In this document: in pieces, positions 57,648 to 64,000 of the stretch
Layout of the letters: the number at the start of each line of letters is the position of its first letter
Numbering within the stretch: position 1 is the stretch's first letter
Assembly (NCBI RefSeq): GCF_024171815.1
Contig: NZ_JAMTCJ010000003.1
Span: forward strand, 620,001 to 684,000
DNA from: Williamsia maris
GTDB taxonomy: Bacteria > Actinomycetota > Actinomycetes > Mycobacteriales > Mycobacteriaceae
Reading direction: 5' to 3'
DNA length: 64,000 nucleotides
Translations under genes and position numbers: made by a program
Notes under the pieces: generated by a model
What the model saw: the letters and a program-made list of their open reading frames with translations, nothing else
Told to the model about the DNA's origin: nothing
Databases searched by the model: none

Positions 57648-58313
57648 ATGAATCAGAACCCCCCGCCCCCGAACCCCTACGGCCAGAGTCCCTATGGGGC
57701 ACCGCCGCCGCCCGCCCCGAAGAAGAACTGGTTCTCCCGACACAAGATCCTCACCGGTCTCGGCGGTCTCGTCGCGGTCATCGTGGTGGTCTCGGTCGCC
57801 ACCAGCGGCGGCGGGAACTCCGGCGGTGGCGACACCGCCACCGATGCGGCCGGCGCCTCGGCGAGTGCGGGGAACGGCTCGGCCGCGGCCCCGTCGGAGA
57901 AGGCACCGGCGAGTGCGCTGCCGGGCATCGGCCGTCCGGCGCGTGACGGCAAGTTCGAGTTCACCGTCCGCGCCGTGCGCGACGGCGGCACCACCGTCGG
58001 ACCGGAGTTCCTGCAGGAGCGCGCACAGGGCACCTACACGCTCGTCGACCTGACCGTCCGCAACACCGGTGACGAGGCGCAGAGCCTCGACGTGACGGCG
58101 CAGAAGTTGGTGACCCCGTCCGGGTCGCAGCTCTCGGCCGACACCGGGGCGACCATCTCGTTCAACGACGGCGCGATCTTCTACGAGCAGATCAACCCGG
58201 GCAACAGCCTCGACGTGACGATCGTCTACGACGTCCCCACCGGCACGACGCCGGCGTCGATCGATCTGCACGACTCGGTGTTCTCCGGCGGCACGACGGT
58301 GTCGCTGCGCTGA
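57648..58313 (+). CDS. DUF4352 (telomeric-repeat-binding-like) membrane-anchored protein
   Basis: 221 aa. A Pro-rich cytoplasmic start (MNQNPPPPNPYGQSPYGAPPPP), one membrane helix (about residues 34-53, ILTGLGGLVAVIVVVSVATS), a Gly/Ala/Ser linker and an immunoglobulin-like DUF4352 domain (about 95-221: DGKFEFTVRAVRDGG, TYTLVDLTVRNTGDEAQSLDVTAQKLVTPSGSQL, NPGNSLDVTIVYDVPTGTTPASIDLHDS). The Pro-rich Tyr-containing tail is common in actinobacterial proteins of this kind. ATG 57648 has GAGAGGA upstream. Faces the two-component system, possibly its target; function unknown. Confidence 0.85.
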   Translation: MNQNPPPPNPYGQSPYGAPPPPAPKKNWFSRHKILTGLGGLVAVIVVVSVATSGGGNSGGGDTATDAAGASASAGNGSAAAPSEKAPASALPGIGRPARDGKFEFTVRAVRDGGTTVGPEFLQERAQGTYTLVDLTVRNTGDEAQSLDVTAQKLVTPSGSQLSADTGATISFNDGAIFYEQINPGNSLDVTIVYDVPTGTTPASIDLHDSVFSGGTTVSLR

Positions 58314-58331
58314 AACGGCGTCGCACCCACC

Positions 58332-58530
58332 CCGTGTTGGGCCGACGTTCCTCCGTGTTGGGCCGACGTTCCACCGTGTTGGGCCGACGTCCGCATCTGA
58401 TGGGCCGTAGCGGGTCTCGCGATCGCGCTGCGGCCCACCGGGGCGCAACAACGGCCCAACACGCGAGTACCAGGGCCCGACGCGCGGGAGCAACGGCCCA
58501 ACACGGGGAAACGAGGGCCCGACACGGGAG
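58332..58530. repeat. 21 bp tandem repeats with degenerate inverted copies
   Basis: Three adjacent 21 bp units start at 58332, 58353 and 58374, each beginning CCGTGTTGGGCCGACG. From 58451 to 58530 several degenerate reverse-complement copies follow (ACGGCCCAACACG at 58451 and about 58493; GGGCCCGAC at 58473 and 58515). The array could fold into a large cruciform or hairpin. It occupies most of the 264 bp between convergent genes; nothing else is seen there. Confidence 0.88.
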
Positions 58531-58577
58531 TGTGGGGTACGGCAGCGAGCAGGGGCGGGCGTACGAGGGGTCGTCCG

Positions 58578-59432
58578 CTAGAGCATGAGGCGCACGACGT
58601 CGACGACGTGCGACAGACCGGTCAGCGCTCCGGAGGACGACCGTGGATGCAACGCGTGCACGGCGAGTCGGAACATCACCGCGCGCAACATCATCTGCGG
58701 CCACTCGGGCTGATCGGCCCAGCGTTCCACGAGTTCCTCGTCGGCCCCGCCCCACGCCAACGCGTCGACTACGACGACGGCCGCGGCCCACGACGCGGGC
58801 CGCCAGTACGGCACCAGGTCGGTGATGCCGGGCGCGGCAGCACCGGCGAACAGGACCGTGCCGAAGAGATCGCCGTGCACGAGCTGCGACGGTGACTTCA
58901 CCGGCAAGCGGAGGGTGGCAAGGGTTTTGAGCATCTCGATGCTCTTGACCCCGTCCGGGGAGGTCGGATCACCGAAACCGGCGGCCCGCGCCGATCGCAT
59001 CGGGGTGTCCTCCCAGGCCGCCCGGTCCGCGGCGTTGAACACGTCGACGTCGGTGTAAGGCGGCGCCGGGGGTTGCAGCAGGAACCGGGGACGTTCGAGG
59101 TCGGCGGTCACCTGGTGCAGCCGGTTGGCCAACGACACGACCTCGTCGTGGCGGGGCTCCGGCGAGCCGGCGATGTAGGTGTCGGCGCGCCACCCGGAGA
59201 CGACATAGCGTCCGTCGGTGCCGCGCAGTGGCCGCGCCACCCGGACACCGTCGACGTAGAGGTCCTCGCGGATCTTCGCCGACCAGGCCGCGCGGGCGTG
59301 GTCGGGGACGAGGGACAGCACCACCTCGCCGATGCGCCATCCGCCTTCCCACTCGCGGGTCAACGCGATCGGCGTCGACCCGGTGAGACCGAACGTCGCG
59401 ATGACGTGGTCGGGCGGATCCGGGGCATTCAC
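58578..59432 (-). CDS. TIGR02569 family protein (phosphotransferase-like)
   Basis: 284 aa, actinobacterial family of unknown role, by order the Rv3205c equivalent. VIATFGLTGSTPIALTREWEGGWRIGEVVLSLVPDHARAAWSAKI (residues 9-53) resembles the nucleotide lobe of aminoglycoside-phosphotransferase folds. LVHGDLFGTVLFAGAAAPGITDLVPYWRPASWAAAVVVVDAL (about 190-232) matches the catalytic HGDL and the metal-site D of that fold. GTG 59432. Kinase activity is a structural inference only. Confidence 0.85.
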   Translation of the reverse strand: MNAPDPPDHVIATFGLTGSTPIALTREWEGGWRIGEVVLSLVPDHARAAWSAKIREDLYVDGVRVARPLRGTDGRYVVSGWRADTYIAGSPEPRHDEVVSLANRLHQVTADLERPRFLLQPPAPPYTDVDVFNAADRAAWEDTPMRSARAAGFGDPTSPDGVKSIEMLKTLATLRLPVKSPSQLVHGDLFGTVLFAGAAAPGITDLVPYWRPASWAAAVVVVDALAWGGADEELVERWADQPEWPQMMLRAVMFRLAVHALHPRSSSGALTGLSHVVDVVRLML

Positions 59433-59492
59433 GTTCCTGAGATTACCGACCCGACCGCTCCGAGGCGGGGAGGGTGCACGGTGCGGTCGTCG

Positions 59493-60956
59493 TCATTTCG
59501 ACGGAATGGGATGTTCCGGTCGGTGGATCCGGGCCCGGCGCGGCGGTGTCGGCCGCAGACCCACCCAGGACAGGGCGGCGGCCGCGAGCAGCAGCGCCGC
59601 GAAGACGGGGATGGCGCGGGTGAAGGTGTCGTCGAACCCGGCGCCGAGACCTGCGTTCGCCGACGTACCGGTGATCAGCGGGATGGCCGCGACCGAGAGC
59701 AGGCCGGCGGCGCGCGCCACCGCGTTGTTGACGCCGCTGGCCACCCCGGAGTGCTCGTCGCTCGCGGCGTCGAGGACGGTCGCCGTCAACGGCGCGACCA
59801 GCAACACCATCCCGACGCCGAGTACCAGGGCGCCCGGCAATACATCGGTCGGGTAGAACGCGTGCGGACCGATGCGCAGCATCAGCAACAGGCCTGCCGC
59901 GCAGAACAGCGCGCCGACCGTGAGCGGGGCGCGCGGCCCGATCCGGGCGGCGAAGGCACCCGACCGCGCGGAGAACAACAGCATCAGGATCGTCGCGGGG
60001 GTGAGGGCCGCGCCTGCCCAGAACGCCGAGTACCCCGACACCACCTGCAACTGCAGCGCGGCGATGAAGAAGTACCCACCGAACGCGGCGTACACCGCGA
60101 ACGTCATCACGTTGATGACGGTGAACGGACGCGACGCGAAGATGTCGGTGGGGATCATCGGGTTGGCGATGCGTCGTTCGACGGTCACGAAGGCCACGCC
60201 GAAGACCACCGCCGCCAGCGCGACGCCACCGATCTCGATCGCCGAGCCACCGGCCGCGGCCCGGATGAGGGCGAAGGTCGCGCACGCCAGGGCGAACGCA
60301 CCGACGACCGAACCCCCGAAGTCGAAGGGGCCGTGCGCGTCCGGATCGCGGGTCTCCGGTACGTGGCGGATCGCGACGAACACGCACACCACCGCGACCG
60401 GGACGTTGATGAGGAAGGCCCAGCGCCACCCGGGGCCATCGGCGAGCCATCCACCGAGGAACGGGCCGACGGCGGCCGCGACACCACCGAGTCCCGACCA
60501 CACACCGATGGCCCGCGCCCGATCCGAACGACGCAGCGACGACTGGATCATCGACAACGACCCGGGCGTCAGCAGCGCGCCGCCGATCCCCTGCAGTGCG
60601 CGGGCGGCGACGAGCACGACAACGTTCGGGGCCAGGCCGCTGAGCAGCGACGACGCGGCGAACCACACCACCCCGATCACGAACACCCGGCGCCGACCGA
60701 GTCGATCGCCCAGCGAACCGCCCAGCAGGATCAGCGCGGACAGCGTCAACATGTACGAGGTGACAGTCCACTGCAGCGGCGCGAGACCGACGCCGAACTC
60801 CTCACCGATCTTCGGCAGCGCGACGTTGACGACGGTGCCGTCGAGCATCACCATGCCTGACCCGAGCACGGCGCAGGCGACCACCCAGCGACCGCGCGCG
60901 GAGGCGAACACGACCGCGTCGGTGGCGGACGGCGTGTCGGATCCGGGCGTGCTCAC
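59493..60956 (-). CDS. MFS drug/proton antiporter, EmrB/QacA (DHA2) family
   Basis: 487 aa, about fourteen membrane helices. GSGMVMLDGTVVNVALPKIGEEFG (about residues 33-56) is the DHA2 helix-1 motif; GGSLGDRLGRRRVFV is motif A; GIGGALLTPGSLSMIQSSLRRSDRARAIGVWSGLGGVAAAVGPFLGGWLAD covers motif C. Exports toxic compounds by proton antiport; substrate unknown. GTG 60956 lacks a strong Shine-Dalgarno. It follows moeZ by 36 bp on the same strand; co-transcription is possible. Not part of the mycobacterial order around moeB1. Confidence 0.9.
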   Translation of the reverse strand: MSTPGSDTPSATDAVVFASARGRWVVACAVLGSGMVMLDGTVVNVALPKIGEEFGVGLAPLQWTVTSYMLTLSALILLGGSLGDRLGRRRVFVIGVVWFAASSLLSGLAPNVVVLVAARALQGIGGALLTPGSLSMIQSSLRRSDRARAIGVWSGLGGVAAAVGPFLGGWLADGPGWRWAFLINVPVAVVCVFVAIRHVPETRDPDAHGPFDFGGSVVGAFALACATFALIRAAAGGSAIEIGGVALAAVVFGVAFVTVERRIANPMIPTDIFASRPFTVINVMTFAVYAAFGGYFFIAALQLQVVSGYSAFWAGAALTPATILMLLFSARSGAFAARIGPRAPLTVGALFCAAGLLLMLRIGPHAFYPTDVLPGALVLGVGMVLLVAPLTATVLDAASDEHSGVASGVNNAVARAAGLLSVAAIPLITGTSANAGLGAGFDDTFTRAIPVFAALLLAAAALSWVGLRPTPPRRARIHRPEHPIPSK

Positions 60957-60992
60957 CTGGTCACCGTAGTGCCCGCGTGAGCGCGCCGGGGG

Positions 60993-62168
60993 TCAGTAGA
61001 CCGGGAGCGACGGGTCGATCTGCCTGGCCCACGACATCACGCCGCCCTGCAGGTGCTGGGCGTCGGTGAAGCCGGCTCGTTTCACCGCGGCGAGCGCCTC
61101 GGCCGAGCGGATACCGGTCTTGCAGTAGAGGACGACGGGACGATCGTGGGGCAGCTTGGCCAGCCCGGCACCGGACTCGAACTCCCCCTTGGGGATCAGC
61201 GTCGCACCGTCGATGTGGACGATGTCCCACTCCACCGGCTCGCGGACGTCGATCAGCGTGAAGCGCTCCCCCGCGTCGATCTTCTCCTTGAGTTCGATCG
61301 CGGTGAGCGTCGAGCCCGACGCGGCGTCGGAGCCCTCGGCCGAGACCACGCCACAGAACGCCTCGTAGTCGATGAGTCCGGTGATCGGTTCGGCCTCGGG
61401 GTCCTTGCGGATGCGGATGGTCCGGTACTCCATGTCGAGCGCGTCGTAGACCATCAGCCGACCGAGCAGCGTCTCGCCGATGCCGGTGATGAGCTTGATC
61501 GCCTCGGTCCCCATGATCGACCCGATCGAGGCGCACAGGATGCCGAGCACGCCGCCCTCGGCGCACGACGGGACCATCCCCGGCGGCGGGGCCTGCGGGT
61601 AGAGGTCGCGGTAGTTCAGCCCGCGCCCGTCGGGGGCGTCCTCCCAGAACACCGACGCCTGGCCCTCGAAGCGGTAGATCGAGCCCCACACGTACGGCTT
61701 GTGGGCGATCACCGCGGCGTCGTTGACGAGGTAGCGGGTCGCGAAGTTGTCGGTGCCGTCGAGGATCAGGTCGTAGCGACTGAACAGCTCGATCGCGTTG
61801 TCGGGTTCGAGACGGAACTCGTGGAGCTCGACGTCGACGAACGGGTTGATCTCGGTGATCGAGTCGCGCGCGCTCTCCGCCTTCGACCGTCCGATGTCGG
61901 ACTGGCCGTGGATAACCTGTCGCTGCAGGTTCGACTCGTCGACCTCGTCGAACTCGACGATGCCGATCGTGCCGACACCGGCGGCGGCGAGATAGAGCAG
62001 CGTCGGGGATCCGAGTCCCCCGGCGCCGATCACCAGCACCCGCGCGTTCTTCAGCCGCTTCTGTCCGTCCATGCCGACGTCCGGGATGATCAGGTGCCTG
62101 CTGTAGCGGGCGACCTCCTCGCGACTCAGATCGGCGGCGGGTTCGACCAGCGGTGGAAGTGTCGACAT
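60993..62168 (-). CDS. moeZ: MoeZ/MoeB: adenylyltransferase with rhodanese domain
   Basis: 391 aa. ThiF/MoeB domain about residues 15-260: ATP loop VIGAGGLGSP (46-55), RQVIHGQSDIGRSKAES, and the metal/catalytic region PSCAEGGVLGILCASIGSIMGTEAIKL. The C-terminal rhodanese domain spans about 295-390, with active Cys in VVLYCKTGIRSAEAL. It activates sulfur-carrier proteins (MoaD, CysO, ThiS-like) by adenylation and loads sulfur. ATG 62168 has GGAGG 5 nt upstream. Equivalent of Rv3206c (moeB1/moeZ). Confidence 0.93.
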   Translation of the reverse strand: MSTLPPLVEPAADLSREEVARYSRHLIIPDVGMDGQKRLKNARVLVIGAGGLGSPTLLYLAAAGVGTIGIVEFDEVDESNLQRQVIHGQSDIGRSKAESARDSITEINPFVDVELHEFRLEPDNAIELFSRYDLILDGTDNFATRYLVNDAAVIAHKPYVWGSIYRFEGQASVFWEDAPDGRGLNYRDLYPQAPPPGMVPSCAEGGVLGILCASIGSIMGTEAIKLITGIGETLLGRLMVYDALDMEYRTIRIRKDPEAEPITGLIDYEAFCGVVSAEGSDAASGSTLTAIELKEKIDAGERFTLIDVREPVEWDIVHIDGATLIPKGEFESGAGLAKLPHDRPVVLYCKTGIRSAEALAAVKRAGFTDAQHLQGGVMSWARQIDPSLPVY

Positions 62169-62285
62169 CGGGTCCTCCAGGTGCACCTCGAGTGCGTCAT
62201 CGCTCGTGACGACATCACCCCTACTGCAACGACCGGTCCGTCGGGACAATTCCGGCCGGGACCGTCAGGAGAGCTCGGGTGGGGG

Positions 62286-63452
62286 TCAGCGGGTGGGGAA
62301 CGGCCAGGGGTTGGCGCGGCAGACGAGATCACGGTCGGCGCGCATGTCCGGGTCCAGCGCCATGATCTCGCTGTTGGCGACACCGAAGCTCTGTTGCATC
62401 ATCACCGGCGCCAGCGCCCCCTCGGCCTCGCAGGGCTCGTGCTGCTCGTAGCCGATGGCGTGCCCGACCTCGTGGTTGATCTGGTACTGCCGGTAGAGCA
62501 GGTCGTCACCCTGGTAGGCCACCGCGCCGCGGACCCAGCGGGCCTCGTTCAACGTCACGCGGGCCTCGGGCGGGTAGTAGCAGGACGACTCGAGCTTGAT
62601 CTGGTAACCGCACAGCTCGCGTGTCGTGCCCGTCGAGGTCAGCGAGATCCGGAAGTCGGGGTTGCCGGAGGCGATCCGGCGGAACGCGACCTTACCGTCG
62701 CCGGTCCAGCTCTTCGGGTTCGCGAGGGTGGCGTCGACGAGTTTCGCGAAGATCGCGTCGCTGCCGTAATCCTGTGGCACCAGCCCGTTCTCGGCCTCGA
62801 CGGTGTAGGTGTAGACCCGCGACGCGTTGCCGACGACGCCGGTGGTGCCGGGGATGGTCCGCCACGACTTGCGGCCCACCTCGGTGAACGGGCCACCCGC
62901 GGGCAGCTGGCCTGCGGGCAGGACCGTGGCCGTCGCCCCACCCGTGGGCGCGCCGATCGCGGTGGTCGCGGCGTTGACGTTGGTGTTGCGGACACCGGTG
63001 CCCGGCGTCGTCTGGGACGCGGGCGTCGGGGACTCCGAGTCGCGCACGGTCGCGACGATCAGCAGGACGGTGAGCACGACCAGGACCGGGATCGCGTAGG
63101 CACGCCAGCCGTAGGTGTGCAGGAAACGACCGAGTGCCGACTGCGTCTTGCGTTCCGGGCGGGGCATCGGGGCGCGGCCGACGTCCGCGGCGGTCGGGTC
63201 CCAGTGCGCGCGCAACGGCTGGTCGTCGCCGGGGCGCGTCCGCGGTGCGGCGCCGGGGGTCGCGTTCCGATCGCCGATGGGGCCGGACTGTGAGGCGCGG
63301 GGGGTACGTGCAGCCTGTCCGGGCGCACGGCGCGACGACGATCGCGTGCCCTCGCGGGTCCGCGCACGTTCGGAGGGCACGGCGGCGCGCCGATCAGTGG
63401 ACCGTTCGCCGGCCGGGCCGGGAACGCGGGGTCCGCCGCCTGCGGTACTCAC
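62286..63452 (-). CDS. DUF3152 membrane-anchored metzincin-like protein
   Basis: 388 aa, by order Rv3207c. A long, Arg/Pro/Ser-rich cytoplasmic region (1-112), one membrane helix (about 114-136, YAIPVLVVLTVLLIVATV), a short Thr/Gly linker and an outer domain (about 185-388). The domain has YTYTVEAENGL, two Cys (LCGYQIKLESSCYY) and NHEVGHAIGYEQHEPC (about 330-345), a full HExxHxxGxxxH zinc site as in metzincins. It therefore may be an active cell-surface protease, though the family is described mostly by sequence. GTG 63452. Confidence 0.88.
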   Translation of the reverse strand: MSTAGGGPRVPGPAGERSTDRRAAVPSERARTREGTRSSSRRAPGQAARTPRASQSGPIGDRNATPGAAPRTRPGDDQPLRAHWDPTAADVGRAPMPRPERKTQSALGRFLHTYGWRAYAIPVLVVLTVLLIVATVRDSESPTPASQTTPGTGVRNTNVNAATTAIGAPTGGATATVLPAGQLPAGGPFTEVGRKSWRTIPGTTGVVGNASRVYTYTVEAENGLVPQDYGSDAIFAKLVDATLANPKSWTGDGKVAFRRIASGNPDFRISLTSTGTTRELCGYQIKLESSCYYPPEARVTLNEARWVRGAVAYQGDDLLYRQYQINHEVGHAIGYEQHEPCEAEGALAPVMMQQSFGVANSEIMALDPDMRADRDLVCRANPWPFPTR

Positions 63453-63531
63453 CGATCAACCTTCTCACAGGGCAACGGCGTTCTGAGGGAACCGAACCGC
63501 CGGTGCGGCCGTGGTGGTGTCGCGGCCTCGT

Positions 63532-64000
63532 TCAGCCGACCGGGGTCGTCGAGGGGCGGTGCACCTCGAGGTGTCGGGCGATCTCGCGGGCGGTCTCGAC
63601 CGGGATCTCCATCTGGCAGACGTGGCCGACCGCACCGAACATGACCAGTCGCGATCCGGCGATCGTCCGGATCAACCGCGGCGCGATCGCCGAACTCACC
63701 AACTTGTCGCGGCCGCCCCAGATGACCAGGGTCGGCGCGGTGATCTGCCGCGCACGTCGCCAGTGATCGCGTCCCGACATCCACACCCAGCTCGTCACGA
63801 GCGCGTTGAGGCTGCGCGACAACGCCTCCGGAGCCCAGCGCAGTTCAGCGCGGGCGACGGCGTGCTCGACGGCCTGGGCGATCCGCGTGGTGCCCAGCAC
63901 CTCGGGTCGGACCATGATCTCGCGCAGCGTCTGCGCCACCTGCCGCTCGGGGTGCGCGCGGCCGAGGTAGCCGAACACCGCCGGTCCCACCCGCGGCACG
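63532..64000 (-). CDS. Alpha/beta-fold hydrolase, 5' end outside window
   Basis: C-terminal 156 residues of an alpha/beta hydrolase; the N-terminal half with the nucleophile lies beyond the right edge. Visible: LNALVTSWVWM, TAPTLVIWGGRDKLVSSAIAPRLIRTIAGSRLVMFGAVGHVCQMEIPVETAREIARHL. WGGRDKLV carries the acid and GAVGHV the catalytic His. It ends 79 bp upstream of the DUF3152 gene on the same strand; nothing further is seen in that gap. Confidence 0.85.
   Translation of the reverse strand, partial: VPRVGPAVFGYLGRAHPERQVAQTLREIMVRPEVLGTTRIAQAVEHAVARAELRWAPEALSRSLNALVTSWVWMSGRDHWRRARQITAPTLVIWGGRDKLVSSAIAPRLIRTIAGSRLVMFGAVGHVCQMEIPVETAREIARHLEVHRPSTTPVG

Noticed and set aside
61053-63293. 746-codon plus-strand frame opposite moeZ and the DUF3152 gene
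   Set aside because: Spans the gap between two well-supported minus-strand genes and reads as antisense low-complexity sequence.

Overview
The window is a 64 kb piece of a high-GC actinobacterial chromosome. Gene content and order point to the order Mycobacteriales, and most likely to Gordonia or a near relative. The genus is an inference; the order is better supported. From about 18 kb to the right edge the genes follow, from memory, the order of Mycobacterium tuberculosis Rv3193c-Rv3207c: a UPF0182 membrane protein, a PDZ/Lon-like protease, a zincin-type peptidase, an E1-like protein, an ABC1 kinase, WhiB7, UvrD2, a mycoredoxin, NudC, a K+ channel, AdnB, AdnA, a LipV-like hydrolase, an alkyltransferase-like protein, a TIGR02569 protein, MoeZ and a DUF3152 protein. 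No insertion sequence, prophage, integrase or CRISPR array was seen.

Layout. 1-2.5 kb: the end of an ABC importer operon, probably for 2-aminoethylphosphonate. 2.6-10.4 kb: catabolic genes. These are two coupled hydrolases, a DUF1275 protein, an SDR/tautomerase pair facing an HxlR regulator over two palindromic operators, and a diacetyl reductase/butanediol dehydrogenase pair facing a membrane protein gene over a four-half-site control region. 10.4-17.8 kb: a stress island with two GAF-ANTAR antiterminators, GlsB, LapA, aquaporin, CsbD, and an ECF sigma factor overlapping an Asp23-like gene that in turn overlaps an ANTAR gene. 17.9 kb: initiator tRNA and its terminator. 18.2-31.2 kb: the conserved core, interrupted by a four-gene envelope operon of unknown function (23.0-27.1 kb). 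31.2-33.5 kb: a TetR regulator facing a frameshifted deazaflavin-type reductase, then whiB7 with a long regulated leader. 33.5-47.9 kb: DNA repair and redox genes. 48.0-54.4 kb: an inserted nitrate/nitrite assimilation block (narK, nirB, nirD, hemD-like fusion, CbiX-like chelatase), in which the last two genes serve siroheme supply for NirB. 54.7-58.3 kb: a glycine-rich secreted protein, a two-component system and a DUF4352 protein. 58.6-64 kb: a TIGR02569 protein, an MFS exporter, MoeZ, a DUF3152 protein and a cut-off hydrolase.

The main points for a second look are: the envelope operon 23.0-27.1 kb, which holds two paralogous surface proteins of unknown function; the whiB7 leader, in which promoter, AT-rich activator site, an alanine-rich upstream ORF with its own Shine-Dalgarno, and a terminator hairpin can all be read; three 21-22 bp tandem-repeat blocks that each fill a junction between convergent genes; a 37 bp divergent control region that is one perfect palindrome touching two start codons; and a G7 tract that breaks a reductase gene. 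Eight gene pairs overlap by exactly four bases (ATGA or GTGA), so translational coupling is a theme of the region.
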